A DNA stretch of 64,000 bases. Source: Acidianus ambivalens. GTDB lineage: Archaea > Thermoproteota > Thermoprotei_A > Sulfolobales > Sulfolobaceae. This document shows, piece after piece, positions 8,738 through 18,214 of the stretch. The position numbers and the translations under genes are program-made. The notes under the pieces are model-generated. The model was not told where the DNA came from. It saw only the letters and a list, made by a program, of their open reading frames with translations, and made no database searches. The DNA lies in contig NZ_CP045482.1 in assembly GCF_009729015.1 (NCBI RefSeq), positions 124,001 to 188,000 on the forward strand, in the 5' to 3' direction. Within the stretch, counting starts at the first letter, position 1; every line of letters starts with the position of its first letter.

Positions 8738-10888
8738 ATGAGTAGGGTACAGATTATAGCTAATAAGGAACTTTTAGATGACGTAGTTACAAGAATTCTA
8801 AAATTCCAAAATTTCGAACCAGAAGAACCGGAGGAACCAATATCCAGTGAAAGATTTGAAGAAGCCAGAAGGAAGCTTGGAATAATACAAGAACATCTAA
8901 ATAAATTCCAAATAATAATGGATCTCGCAGGAGTTACAATAGAACCAAAAGGAAAAATGAAGGCAGGGAACTGGAATAAAATAGCCGACGAGGTAGATAA
9001 TGAAGCAACACAAGAAGAGGAAAAATACAAGGAGTTACTAGAGGAGATTGGCAAGATAAAGAGTGAACTAGATTTATACAAAGCACAGTTAAATGAAGTA
9101 TTACCATTTAAGGATATAACAGTTAATTTAAGTAAATTATATAGTTTAAAGCTATTTGATGTATATTTACTCACTATTTTATCCAGTCAATTAGATAAAG
9201 TGAAATTTGATAATGCATTAGTTCTTACTAAGAGAATAAATGAGAAAACTTACGCTGTAATTATCATGGCACCTAAAGGAATATTGCAAAAGGACAAAAT
9301 AGAAAAAGAAATAGGTGCAAAAGTTTTTGAAACCCCTGAAGGAAAAGCCCCTTACGACGTTTACAATGAAGTCCAGAATAAGATTAATGAGTTAACTAAG
9401 ATCTTGGAAGAAACCAGAGCAAAATTAAAAGAAAAACTAAGAGCTTGCGAACTTCATGTGAAAGAAATTTATGGTAGATTACTAACTGTGAGAGATGCAT
9501 TAACTATTATATCTAGAGCAAGAGTATCAGAGTTTTATGTCCAAATTGAAGGCTACGCGCCAACTAAAATGGTTAAAAAACTCAAGGATCAATTAAAAGG
9601 AGAAGCCTTCATTACTGAGAGACTGCCTAGAAGGTATGGAGAAAAGGATAAGCCACCTACATTAATTAGCCTTCCTAAGAGTATAAGGGTAATAGAATCG
9701 GTTGTAGAACTTTATGGTACTCCCTCCTATTGGGAAATTTCTCCAATAATATTCCTTATATTCACTTTTCCAATACTCTTTGGGCTAATGTTCCCAGACT
9801 TTGGTAATGCCTTAGTTGTATTTTTATTTGCGATATGGTTCTACAAATACGGTAAAAGGAAAGGTAGTGAGAATACAGAGAAGCTCAGCTTAGTGCTAAT
9901 TTACTCAAGCATAGTTGCAATGATCACTGGCTTGCTTGCTAGAGAATTTTTCGGGCCAGTACTAGTAGGAGGCCCAAGAGAAGTATTTAATAATGATAGT
10001 TATCCAGTAGGACCTTTGTATTACGTATGGCCAGTCCCAGTAAGCGTTTCTGATTCTCTAAAGTACTTGATACCTTTTGGCAATTATTCTATCCTATCTG
10101 TAGAAATAGAAGATACAATGATATTATCAATATTCATAGGAGCGCTTGCACTATTTGTAAGCTCTTTGCTCGGTGTTATTAATGCTATAGATAAGAAGGA
10201 TCCAGAATTCTTATTTTACGAAAAATTACCCTTGTTGATTCTTTACACAGTACCGCTTATAATATTCGGCTACGGATTTGTAGATATAAGTGACTATTTT
10301 GGAAAGGTAGAATGCTTACTGGGTGGCTTACTTACTAATATATTCAGTTTTCCACCTAATCTCTCAACGCCGACTTATGCTCTTGCTTATATACTAATAC
10401 TATGGGTAGAGATTGGACTAATTTATAATTGGATAAGCAAAGTTATACTAATAAAGAGACATGAAGGACACGTAGGCTTAGGAGCTGCGATAGGAATGGG
10501 CTTTATAGAAGGAGGTTTTGAAGCAGGGATTTTACTACTTTCAAACACTATATCTTTTATAAGAATTTTAGTATTTGCCCTAGCTCACTACTATTTATTA
10601 TACGCCTTTAGCTACATGGGGCTCCTAGTACTATATAGTTCAGTTCCCTATGTTGCCGCAGTAATAATAGCTGGAATAATAATAGCCTTAGGAAACTTAC
10701 TAGCAATAGCGTTAGAAGGATTAATAGTATTTATACAAGATATGAGGCTTCACTTCTACGAAATGTTTAGTAAATTCTACGAAGGACAGGGAAGAAAATT
10801 CATGCCAGTAATGAATTATGTAGAACTAGAAGAAGGAGAAAAAGAAATAGCTAAAGAAAGAGAAGTTATCGAAGTAAAGGCGGCCTAA
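8738..10888 (+). CDS. atpI: A-type ATP synthase membrane subunit I (a subunit)
   Basis: Stator membrane subunit that forms the proton path with the K ring, 716 aa. The N-terminal half (to about residue 335) is soluble with coiled coils (EEEEKYKELLEEIG and similar). The C-terminal half has about eight transmembrane helices. The conserved proton-path region LSNTISFIRILVFALAHYYLL with the essential arginine is near residue 620. I chose the ATG at 8738 over an in-frame GTG at 8720, because that GTG lies inside GTGATC, a 6-nt match to the anti-Shine-Dalgarno complement. It is divergent from the other subunits and converges on metG with a 23-bp overlap. Confidence 0.93.
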   Translation: MSRVQIIANKELLDDVVTRILKFQNFEPEEPEEPISSERFEEARRKLGIIQEHLNKFQIIMDLAGVTIEPKGKMKAGNWNKIADEVDNEATQEEEKYKELLEEIGKIKSELDLYKAQLNEVLPFKDITVNLSKLYSLKLFDVYLLTILSSQLDKVKFDNALVLTKRINEKTYAVIIMAPKGILQKDKIEKEIGAKVFETPEGKAPYDVYNEVQNKINELTKILEETRAKLKEKLRACELHVKEIYGRLLTVRDALTIISRARVSEFYVQIEGYAPTKMVKKLKDQLKGEAFITERLPRRYGEKDKPPTLISLPKSIRVIESVVELYGTPSYWEISPIIFLIFTFPILFGLMFPDFGNALVVFLFAIWFYKYGKRKGSENTEKLSLVLIYSSIVAMITGLLAREFFGPVLVGGPREVFNNDSYPVGPLYYVWPVPVSVSDSLKYLIPFGNYSILSVEIEDTMILSIFIGALALFVSSLLGVINAIDKKDPEFLFYEKLPLLILYTVPLIIFGYGFVDISDYFGKVECLLGGLLTNIFSFPPNLSTPTYALAYILILWVEIGLIYNWISKVILIKRHEGHVGLGAAIGMGFIEGGFEAGILLLSNTISFIRILVFALAHYYLLYAFSYMGLLVLYSSVPYVAAVIIAGIIIALGNLLAIALEGLIVFIQDMRLHFYEMFSKFYEGQGRKFMPVMNYVELEEGEKEIAKEREVIEVKAA

Positions 10889-12584
10889 TATTATCTAATT
10901 CCTTCCTAATTTTTTCCAATTTCTCATTAAGTTCTTTCTCAAAATTCTGGTCAATTTTCTTAAATATCGGAGAAGCTTGTTCTACTTTGTGGTTATGATC
11001 CAATACGAATTCTCCGGCAGAATCCCATTTTTCATTCTCAATTCCTCTCAAACCTAACTGGTTGTAAATCTTTTCTGCTGATGTAGGAATTATCGGATAA
11101 AGTAAAATTGAAAGAGTTCTAACGGAATTCGATGCAATATATAATGTATTTTCTGCAACTTTAATATCATTTTTAACCTTATCCCACGGTGCTTTTTGAT
11201 TAAGATAAGCATTACCTTCTCTTGCAATCTTTATTATTTCATCACTTCCAGCTTTGAGCTTACCTTTTTCGAAAAGTTGAGAAACTACGACTGGCGTGGT
11301 CTTTACTAATTCCATAAATTTCCTGTCTGTGTCGTCTAATTTATCCTCATTAAAGTTAGGCACATATCCTTTAAAGTATCTATTGACCATAGTTATAACT
11401 CTATTAACATAATTTCCAATATCATCATTAAGCTCTGTATTTATTATCCTAATAGCTTCTCTCCATAAAAAGTTCGTATCCTTCTCTTCAGGCCTTAATC
11501 TTATTAGAACATACCTCCAATAATCTACGTCCATCAGTCTTGGTGCCTCATCTATCCATATTCCTATCCTTCTACTTTTACTGAATTTTTGTCCCTCATA
11601 CATTAAATACTCAGTTGACGAAATAACTGAAGGTAATTTGTAACCCTTCTTAGATGCCATGAGCATTGCAGGAAATATAACGGCGTGGAAAGGTATGTTA
11701 TCCTTTCCTATAAAATAGTAACTTTTAACGTCATCTCCAAACCAGAATTCTTTCCATTTGTCAGGATTTCCTGTCTTTTCGAAATACTCTATAGTAGCGG
11801 AAATATATCCAAGAAGTGCTTCAAACCAAACGTAAATAGTTTTACCTTCTGCGCCTTCAAATGGTGCAGGAATTCCCCAAGATGTATCCCTTGTTAAGCT
11901 CCTAGGTTTAAGTCCTTCTTGAATCCAGCTTAAAGCTACAGATTTTACGTTATCCGGCATGTCCTTATTATTTTCTAACCACTCCTTTAGTTTATCTGAA
12001 AATTGACTTAAGTCAAAAAACCAATGCTTAGTCTTCTTTATTACTGGCTTTGAACCACATATAGCACATCTAGGATTTATTAAAAGCGTTGGCGAAAGTA
12101 ACCTTCCGCATCTATCACATTGATCTCCCCTAGCGTCTTCATATCCGCAGTAAGGACAAGTTCCTTTAACAAAACGGTCTGGCAAGAATATCTTATCGTG
12201 TTCACAATACGGCATTTCTTCTTCTTGAACTTTTATATAGTCTTGAATACTTAGGAGAAATTCCCTTACGAACCTTTTATGAGTCTCAGACTCTGTTCTC
12301 GTATAATTATCATAACTTATTTTCCATACATCTAGAAATAACTTCTTATCGTACTCGTGAGCTTGATTAGTTAAATCTCTAGGATTTATTTTCCTCTTTA
12401 TTGCTTCAACCTCTATCGGTGTACCATGTTCGTCACTTCCGCTTACAAAAATTACGTTGTCTTTACCGTACTTTAATCTAGCATACCTAGCAAAAACATC
12501 CGCTGATAGTACTGAACCTATTAGATTTCCTAAATGCGGAACTGCCTCCACATATGGCCAGGCAGATGCTACATAAATTTTCAT
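10866..12584 (-). CDS. metG: Methionyl-tRNA synthetase
   Basis: Class-I synthetase charging tRNA-Met, 572 aa. It contains the HIGH-type motif PHLGNLIG, two zinc knuckles (CEHDKIF...CPYCGYE and CDRCGR...CAICGS), the KMSKS equivalent KFSKSRRIGIW, and an all-helical anticodon-binding domain after about residue 400. It has no C-terminal tRNA-binding (Arc1p-like) domain. The open frame begins at a TTG (12599). The ATG at 12584 gives the canonical MKIYVASAWPY and is preferred. Its 3' end overlaps atpI on the opposite strand. Confidence 0.96.
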   Translation of the reverse strand: MKIYVASAWPYVEAVPHLGNLIGSVLSADVFARYARLKYGKDNVIFVSGSDEHGTPIEVEAIKRKINPRDLTNQAHEYDKKLFLDVWKISYDNYTRTESETHKRFVREFLLSIQDYIKVQEEEMPYCEHDKIFLPDRFVKGTCPYCGYEDARGDQCDRCGRLLSPTLLINPRCAICGSKPVIKKTKHWFFDLSQFSDKLKEWLENNKDMPDNVKSVALSWIQEGLKPRSLTRDTSWGIPAPFEGAEGKTIYVWFEALLGYISATIEYFEKTGNPDKWKEFWFGDDVKSYYFIGKDNIPFHAVIFPAMLMASKKGYKLPSVISSTEYLMYEGQKFSKSRRIGIWIDEAPRLMDVDYWRYVLIRLRPEEKDTNFLWREAIRIINTELNDDIGNYVNRVITMVNRYFKGYVPNFNEDKLDDTDRKFMELVKTTPVVVSQLFEKGKLKAGSDEIIKIAREGNAYLNQKAPWDKVKNDIKVAENTLYIASNSVRTLSILLYPIIPTSAEKIYNQLGLRGIENEKWDSAGEFVLDHNHKVEQASPIFKKIDQNFEKELNEKLEKIRKELDNIRPPLLR

Positions 12585-12636
12585 AGGTTTAATAAGCAAA
12601 GCTGATTTATAAAAAGTTGCGAGAATAAGTAAAACT

Positions 12637-13569
12637 GTGGCAATAGTAAATACTGAAGCTTATCCATTTAGAGTCAGTTTAGAACAAGTTCTCTCTAGAT
12701 ATGGGGGCTTATCTTTTTATGACGTAATTTCCAATAACGGAGATACTATAAAAGAAGCTAAGGAAAGGATAAATAGAATAATTAAAGGTGAGGATATAAA
12801 ACATTATAAGGATACAAAAAATCCTCAATTATTATTTTATTCAGTTCTTCTAATACTTTCAGTTCTAGGAGATAAAAAAATTGCAGAAAAAGTTTGCAGA
12901 AAAGAGGCTGAACTTTTTGCAGAGGATTTAGAGAAAGAAGATGAAGAAAATTTACTTGAAATGGCTAATTTTCTAGGAATAAAAATTGAAAAGAAGAAAA
13001 TTGAATACCATGTAACTAAAGGTAAAGTTGTTCTAAATTATGCAATATATTTCATAGATTATCTAAGGCTAACTAAAAATCTAAGGAAGAATTCTAAGTT
13101 TTCATTATCAGAAAGAATTCTTAAAGATGGATATGTCTTTATAGATAGAAAGACATTGATAAGCTTAATGAAGGAAGTTATCTACGAAAAAATGATGAGC
13201 CTAGTAAAGCCAATTCCTTTGTCAGAGATCCCAGATACTATAAGAGATCTACTCTTTCTGAGAAAAGGCATAACGCCACCTTGCATTTCTGCTTTATTTA
13301 AGAAGGATAAAAAAAGCGAAGAAGAACTAAAAATTCTCACTGTTTATATGATAGATATAGGCAGCAGTATGGATTCAATAATAACTATGCTTAAAAATAA
13401 CGGTATTCAAAATCCTGAAGACTTCTTAAATCACTTTATAAAAGATAGAAAAACTAGATACATACTTTACAACTGTACACAGCTAAAGAAAATGAACTTA
13501 TGTATATCAGAGTGTGGAGTAAAAAATCCTTTACAACTCTATTTTGGTAGATTAGATAATACGAGTTGA
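12637..13569 (+). CDS. priL: DNA primase large subunit PriL
   Basis: Regulatory subunit of the archaeal/eukaryotic-type primase, which makes RNA/DNA primers with PriS. It is 310 aa, starting at GTG with MAIVNTEAYPF. The C-terminal domain keeps cysteines suited to the known primase 4Fe-4S cluster (TPPCISALF near 217, then Cys residues in YNCTQLKKMNLCISECG). It is divergent from metG with a 52-bp gap and overlaps the 3' end of the following minus-strand gene by 31 bp. PriS is not in the window. Confidence 0.93.
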   Translation: MAIVNTEAYPFRVSLEQVLSRYGGLSFYDVISNNGDTIKEAKERINRIIKGEDIKHYKDTKNPQLLFYSVLLILSVLGDKKIAEKVCRKEAELFAEDLEKEDEENLLEMANFLGIKIEKKKIEYHVTKGKVVLNYAIYFIDYLRLTKNLRKNSKFSLSERILKDGYVFIDRKTLISLMKEVIYEKMMSLVKPIPLSEIPDTIRDLLFLRKGITPPCISALFKKDKKSEEELKILTVYMIDIGSSMDSIITMLKNNGIQNPEDFLNHFIKDRKTRYILYNCTQLKKMNLCISECGVKNPLQLYFGRLDNTS

Positions 13570-14123
13570 AATCTTTGAATTACAGTAACTATTGATAATA
13601 CGATAAATATATAAAATACATAGATAGTAAATGTAAAATTGAAGAATAACAAAATAAGTATTATCATAGTGAATATTATCCTTTCTCCCCTTTCTATTAT
13701 GCCTCTTCCCTCAGCTTTGATTCCTAAAGCTTCTGCTCTAGCTCTTAAATATGGAATAATGAGTGAAATTCCTACAAGAAGCGAGACTAGAATAGGCTGG
13801 AAATATAGTACTAAAGGACTTAAAAATAACGTATCTTCTACTCTATCTAGAGAAGAATCTAAAAACGCACCTTTGTTTCCGGCTGTTCCAGAGATCCTTG
13901 CGACCTCACCGTCTAATGCGTCGGAAAATGAAGATAACGCAAGTAATATTGCACCGTAAAGTGGGTTTTTCGAAATATATAACACTATAAAATAAATAAT
14001 AGAAAGGATAAGTCCTAGTATAGTAATCTCATTAGCTTTTATCCCATTTTTTGCTAGTGCATTAGCTATAGGCCTTAATATTCTCTTACTTTCCCTCCTT
14101 AATCTAGTAATCATCGTTACCAC
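13539..14123 (-). CDS. CDP-alcohol phosphatidyltransferase family, probably archaetidylinositol phosphate synthase
   Basis: Polytopic membrane enzyme, 194 aa, with about five hydrophobic helices. The CDP-alcohol transferase signature D-x2-D-G-x2-A-R-x8-G-x3-D-x3-D is complete in the stretch from DALDGEVAR to LDSSLDRVED (residues 67-97). The family joins an alcohol or inositol phosphate to CDP-archaeol. Inositol-1-phosphate synthase is 7 kb away, and this lineage is known to make archaetidylinositol phosphate, so that substrate is favoured. That is inference. The start is GTG 14123 or ATG 14114; neither has a convincing upstream signal. Confidence 0.82.
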   Translation of the reverse strand: MVTMITRLRRESKRILRPIANALAKNGIKANEITILGLILSIIYFIVLYISKNPLYGAILLALSSFSDALDGEVARISGTAGNKGAFLDSSLDRVEDTLFLSPLVLYFQPILVSLLVGISLIIPYLRARAEALGIKAEGRGIIERGERIIFTMIILILLFFNFTFTIYVFYIFIVLSIVTVIQRFQLVLSNLPK

Positions 14124-14127
14124 TACT

Positions 14128-14136
14128 GTTTTAAAC
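14128..14136 (+). promoter_or_regulatory. TATA-like element of the small protein/aKMT operon
   Basis: GTTTTAAAC is centred 26 bp before position 14158, just upstream of the ATG at 14167. This argues that an in-frame GTG at 14152 lies before the transcript start and is not used. Confidence 0.45.
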
Positions 14137-14166
14137 CAGTTTCACGAGATTGTGAGTGAGATTGTT

Positions 14167-14481
14167 ATGAAAGCTAAAAAGTTAATCCTCGTAACGTCAG
14201 AAGCACATCCAATGCATAAGGCATTCCTAAATGTTACAGATCAGCTATCAAAGGAGTTGGGAATTGAAAAGGAAGTAAAAATGGAGGATTATTCATTTTT
14301 AGCAGATTATGGAGAAAAGGACGATTTAGGGATGTCTTGGTTACCTCAATTATTCGTAGAGTTGGAAGACGGTAAAATAGTTCCTATTTTAACTAAAATG
14401 CCATTGGGAGCAGATTTAAAGGCTGACTCAACAAAAGGCAAAGAAGAGGCTCTAAATAAAATAAAAAGCCTAACTTCATAA
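14167..14481 (+). CDS. Conserved small protein, thioredoxin-like fold without CxxC
   Basis: 104-aa soluble protein with no cysteines. The order of secondary structure (KKLILVTSE strand, helix, ending in SWLPQLFVELEDGKIVP) resembles the cis-Pro half of a thioredoxin fold, but the redox motif is absent, so a redox role is unlikely. The start at ATG 14167 was chosen from the TATA spacing. It precedes aKMT by 22 bp and is probably co-transcribed with it. I do not recognise a specific function. Confidence 0.7.
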   Translation: MKAKKLILVTSEAHPMHKAFLNVTDQLSKELGIEKEVKMEDYSFLADYGEKDDLGMSWLPQLFVELEDGKIVPILTKMPLGADLKADSTKGKEEALNKIKSLTS

Positions 14482-14503
14482 ACATTATTTGAAGTGGTTA
14501 AAA

Positions 14504-14989
14504 ATGACATACACACCACATGTTCCATATGTACCAACACCAGAACCAGTTGTAAGGAAAATGCTAGAAATAGCAAAAGTAGGACCAGAAGATATAGTAT
14601 ATGATTTGGGTTGTGGAGACGGGAGAATTGTAATAACTGCAGCAAAAGAATTTAATGCAAAAAAAGCAGTAGGCATAGATATTAACGACGAAAGAATAAA
14701 AGAAGCTTTAGAGAACGTTAAAAAGAATGGTGTTGAAGGGAAAGTAATAATCGAAAAGGGTAACTTTTTTGATGTGGATCTATCAGAAGCAACAGTAGTT
14801 ACAATGTTTTTATTAACAAATGTAAACGAAATGCTTAAGCCTAAATTGGAAAAAGAGCTTAAGCCAGGAACTAGAGTAGTTTCGCACGAGTTTGAAATGA
14901 GAGGTTGGACTCCAAAGGAAGTTGTTAAGGTTGAAGACGGAAATATGAACCATATAGTTTACCTTTATGTTATAGGTGAACATAAGTGA
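14504..14989 (+). CDS. Protein lysine methyltransferase, aKMT type
   Basis: 161-aa class-I SAM-dependent methyltransferase. Motif I is VYDLGCGDGRI (residues 33-43), the acidic end of strand 2 is VGIDIND, and the post-I region has VTMFLLTNVNEMLKPKL. The N-terminus TPHVPYVPTP and the tail YVIGEHK match the broad-specificity aKMT known from Sulfolobus, which methylates surface lysines of many chromatin and replication proteins. The ATG at 14504 is used rather than an upstream TTG. The stop overlaps the next gene's GTG, so the two are coupled. Confidence 0.88.
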   Translation: MTYTPHVPYVPTPEPVVRKMLEIAKVGPEDIVYDLGCGDGRIVITAAKEFNAKKAVGIDINDERIKEALENVKKNGVEGKVIIEKGNFFDVDLSEATVVTMFLLTNVNEMLKPKLEKELKPGTRVVSHEFEMRGWTPKEVVKVEDGNMNHIVYLYVIGEHK

Positions 14990-15423
14990 AAGTTATAATT
15001 CTAAAAAGTGAGAATGGAAAAATAACATCAGAAAAAATAACAGAAGGAGACCTAGCCGAGGTAGTAAGAAATACAGCTATTGAAGCACTAAAAGAATGGA
15101 ATGAGCTCACGTCGGATTTTATAATCATGAAAGACTCACAAGAGGCTAAATTGCCATTACCTTTAAAGCCTGACGTTTACGAAGCTGTAAAGAACTTTTT
15201 AGCCGGAAAAGAAAAATCTGCTGCAATACTGAAAATACCAATATTCATTATAAGTTATGACAATATATGGCAAGAAGAAAATTTCCAAGATAAGAAAGTT
15301 TATGTTGTCTCTTATTATCTAAACGACGACCTTAAGAAAGAATTGATTGAATACGCACAAGGAGTTACTTCGGAAGAAAAACCTCAAGATAGTGGAGAAG
15401 AGGAAGAGGAGGAAGAAGAATAA
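14986..15423 (+). CDS. Crenarchaeal conserved protein with acidic tail (DUF2286-like)
   Basis: 145 aa, GTG start, 4-nt overlap (GTGA) with the aKMT stop. The body is mixed alpha/beta (KVIILKSENGKITSEKITEG). The last 14 residues are almost all glutamate (SGEEEEEEEE), a mobile acidic tail of the sort seen on DNA-mimic or replication-modulating proteins. I recall the body as DUF2286, a family without assigned function, but could not check this. It converges on the PolB1 gene with an 18-bp gap. Confidence 0.75.
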   Translation: MKVIILKSENGKITSEKITEGDLAEVVRNTAIEALKEWNELTSDFIIMKDSQEAKLPLPLKPDVYEAVKNFLAGKEKSAAILKIPIFIISYDNIWQEENFQDKKVYVVSYYLNDDLKKELIEYAQGVTSEEKPQDSGEEEEEEEE

Positions 15424-15425
15424 AA

Positions 15426-15443
15426 CTCTTATGTTTTTATTTA
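15426..15443 (+). terminator. T-rich termination region after the aKMT operon
   Basis: T-rich tract CTTATGTTTTTATTT in the short gap between the convergent operon and PolB1. Archaeal RNA polymerase terminates on such tracts without a hairpin. It could also end PolB1 transcription on the opposite strand through neighbouring A-runs. Confidence 0.35.
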
Positions 15444-18098
15444 AAATTTGAAGAAAGAATCTATAGATATTGTAGATGCTATTTCGTCCCAGCTAATGCC
15501 TAGAGACTTTAACAGTTGCTCGAAAGTACTTTTTACTGCATCATAATATTTATCCAAATCTATCTCTGTTAACTTAGCTAACTGTACTGGCTTGACTCCT
15601 TCCTTGCTTTTTACCTTAACAAATAGTATCATATCTCTAGGTAATACTTGAATTCCTAAGGCCCTTAATTGCATTGCTGCTTTTACATGTTGTGGAGTAT
15701 TCTTAGTATAAGAATCTAAATCTTTAGAAAGCATAACTCTAAAAGCCAACTCGTCTAGGTTGTATTCCTTATTCTTCAGCCTATCATAGACGCTCTTTAC
15801 TTTCTCTGCTACCTCCTTCTTTACTTTCTCCAGATCTGAAGGAGAATTTATTGTGCCCATTAGATCTTTAACTTCTTTAAATGCCTCCTTCAGGAATTCT
15901 GGAGTATTTCTTTTCTTAGCTAACATTCCTTTTATATCAAACGTGGAATCTGTGAAAACTCCAAAGTAGTTCTTTTTCAATCCTGAGAACGCCACAAACC
16001 TATAACTTTTATCGAGCTCTAGATCTAACTTAAAGTTCTCCTTAACCCATTTGATTATGGTATTTAATTGTTCCTGTGTAGGCTGATATAAGAACAACGA
16101 ATCAGTATCGCCGTAAAGAACTCTAGTTCCAACCTCTTGGGCTTTTTTAACTGTGCTAGTGATTACGTATCTACCTAGGGCTGTAACGCTTTCTGCTACT
16201 GCTGGTGCATAAAGCGGGAAACTTTCTGCTCCAAATACTCCATAAGTTGCGTTAATAAACACCTTCATACCTCTTTGTACTACTTCATACATCATTTTAC
16301 GTTCAGGATCTAGATCTTTTTGCTTCGACTTTTTCTTATATATCTTAACCCTAAAGTCCCTAAGTAACCCAGTAATAACTGCAGTTATTCCCGGTCTATC
16401 CATGCAAACGTGATGGAGAACTTGTCCTGTTTCATCTTTAACGTCTACTATGTTCTTACAATTTTCAATATCAACGGTCTCATAACTTAAATTCCAGGTC
16501 CTAATAATTGAAGGATACAGTGAGGCAAAATCTAATACAGTAACATTAAAGAAAACTCCTACTGGTGGATCAATTACTACTGCTCCCTTATATCCTTTAC
16601 CTTTAATTGTTGCAGAAGTCTTTAGCGTTGAAGATCTTTGCAATATTTCCTCTTTCAAAGGAATTAACCAATTCCTTTTTCTATGCTCCCAATAGTAAAG
16701 ATTCTTTACCCAGGCTGAAATTTCCGTTCTAGTCAGTTCTTCAATTCCTAATTTGGATATCCTAGCAAAAAGTACTATTAATTTCCAAGTTAACTCATTA
16801 TTAAATGTAGTTAGCTTCAATGTAATCTCCGAATCTCTAAAGTTATATTGGATAAGCTTGGAAATATCTAGATCACTAATTAGACTATCAACTTTAACCT
16901 TTGACATACCAAGCAAAGCACTTGCTACTGCATCTAAGTTATATTCGCTATACTTTCCTTCAAATGCGTAATTCCTTACTGCCTTATTAAAGAAGAACCT
17001 ATAGAGATCTATATGAAATCCAGGAAGGAATTTAGTTTCTCTACTCCCAATATCAAAAGGAATTTCTTCTGGAAAGAAACCTAACTTTAAAGATCTAAAG
17101 TAAATATATGGTACGTCGAAGTCATCGCCGTTAAACGTTAAGAGGAGAGGATAAGTTTTCACTATTTCAAAAAATCTTGATAACATTTCTCTTTCGGTCT
17201 TAAATTTCTCTACAGATATTCCTTCATTGTTTGTATTACCCTCACCTACGTCTTCCCTTTCTATTACTAAGACTTTCTTTAATCCATCACTACCAGCTAA
17301 AGATATGCTTATGATAGGAAATTCTGCCTTATAGGGATCTGGAACCCTACCTTTCATTGGAGTAAAAACTTCAATATCTACTGCTACCCTCTTAATTGAA
17401 GGTATTTCAGACTCAAAGAGCGGAGCCCATTGTAAAGCCATCTCTTTCGTTACTTCATCTGAATCTTGGAAAGCTTTAGTAACTTCTTCAGTATCAACTT
17501 TAGGAATAATAGCTTCTAGTCTACCCTTATTCACTTTATAAGGCATCCCTGGAATTAATTGCATATCATAAATATAGTTATTGAAATACTTTATGTGAGC
17601 CTCGTAAGCTTTAGGAACGTAGTTTCTCATCCTTCTTACTGCTAAAGGATCTTTAACTACAATCTTGGTCAAAGTAATAGGCTTCCAAGTATAAGGATCG
17701 ATCTTGGTTACTACCTCTAAATGGTCAAAGGAAGGATCTCTAATAATCTTAGCTATTTTCCTAACTTTTTCAGGATCTAAATCTACTAAGAAATAGGATT
17801 TATGACCAGTATTATCGTAAAGTATAGCCGCCTCTTGAGTTTCAGGATCGTATAATTTCATTACTGCTTTCCCTTTTTTGCCGTCATAATCTACACCTAG
17901 TAAGTAGTAAGTCCTACCTTCTTTAGCTTCCTTAATCCACTCAACTTGTCCTCTCTTATTCTCGACTTCTAATTGTTGCACTTCATCTTCTTTTTCTACT
18001 CCTTTTCTTTCACCATGAGTCTCTTGTTTTATTGAGAAATCAAAGAGCGTAATCTGTTTTGCCACATTATATAAATGGAAGAAATACTCTTTAAGCAT
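15441..18098 (-). CDS. polB1: Replicative DNA polymerase B1 (Dpo1)
   Basis: Main replicative family-B polymerase, 885 aa (Sulfolobus Dpo1 is about 882). It carries the 3'-5' exonuclease Exo I motif VAVDIEVFTP near residue 237 and LTFNGDDFDVPY (Exo II). Polymerase motif A is LDFASLYPSIIRTW, motif B is NATYGVFGAESFPLY, and motif C is YGDTDSLFLY. The uracil-sensing type N-terminal domain is present. ATG 18098 is the longest start. An in-frame GTG at 18065 gives MAKQITLFD, closer to the known Dpo1 start (MTKQLTLFD), with CTTAAA about 26 bp upstream, so the true N-terminus may be 11 residues shorter. tRNA-Arg(UCG) is 41 bp upstream on the other strand. Confidence 0.97.
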   Translation of the reverse strand: MLKEYFFHLYNVAKQITLFDFSIKQETHGERKGVEKEDEVQQLEVENKRGQVEWIKEAKEGRTYYLLGVDYDGKKGKAVMKLYDPETQEAAILYDNTGHKSYFLVDLDPEKVRKIAKIIRDPSFDHLEVVTKIDPYTWKPITLTKIVVKDPLAVRRMRNYVPKAYEAHIKYFNNYIYDMQLIPGMPYKVNKGRLEAIIPKVDTEEVTKAFQDSDEVTKEMALQWAPLFESEIPSIKRVAVDIEVFTPMKGRVPDPYKAEFPIISISLAGSDGLKKVLVIEREDVGEGNTNNEGISVEKFKTEREMLSRFFEIVKTYPLLLTFNGDDFDVPYIYFRSLKLGFFPEEIPFDIGSRETKFLPGFHIDLYRFFFNKAVRNYAFEGKYSEYNLDAVASALLGMSKVKVDSLISDLDISKLIQYNFRDSEITLKLTTFNNELTWKLIVLFARISKLGIEELTRTEISAWVKNLYYWEHRKRNWLIPLKEEILQRSSTLKTSATIKGKGYKGAVVIDPPVGVFFNVTVLDFASLYPSIIRTWNLSYETVDIENCKNIVDVKDETGQVLHHVCMDRPGITAVITGLLRDFRVKIYKKKSKQKDLDPERKMMYEVVQRGMKVFINATYGVFGAESFPLYAPAVAESVTALGRYVITSTVKKAQEVGTRVLYGDTDSLFLYQPTQEQLNTIIKWVKENFKLDLELDKSYRFVAFSGLKKNYFGVFTDSTFDIKGMLAKKRNTPEFLKEAFKEVKDLMGTINSPSDLEKVKKEVAEKVKSVYDRLKNKEYNLDELAFRVMLSKDLDSYTKNTPQHVKAAMQLRALGIQVLPRDMILFVKVKSKEGVKPVQLAKLTEIDLDKYYDAVKSTFEQLLKSLGISWDEIASTISIDSFFKF

Positions 18099-18139
18099 TA
18101 GGGTTTCATTTATTATACAGAGAAAATAATTTAACTCAA

Positions 18140-18214
18140 GGACCCGTAGCTTAGCCAGGACAAAGCGCAGGCCTTCGGAGCCTGTGATCCCGGGTTCGAA
18201 TCCCGGCGGGTCCG
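18140..18214 (+). tRNA. tRNA-Arg (anticodon UCG)
   Basis: 75-nt cloverleaf without intron. Acceptor GGACCCG pairs with CGGGTCC. The anticodon stem CAGGC/GCCTG encloses loop CTTCGGA (anticodon TCG). T-stem CCGGG/CCCGG encloses TTCGAAT. The discriminator base is G, and CCA is not encoded. The 3' half from 18173 is the attachment site of a decayed integrated element, repeated in degenerate form at 18579-18620. Confidence 0.96.

Noticed and set aside
8698..9174. 158-codon minus-strand ORF opposite atpI
   Set aside because: Shadow of the atpI frame with serine-rich low-complexity composition, and it would block the atpF promoter.
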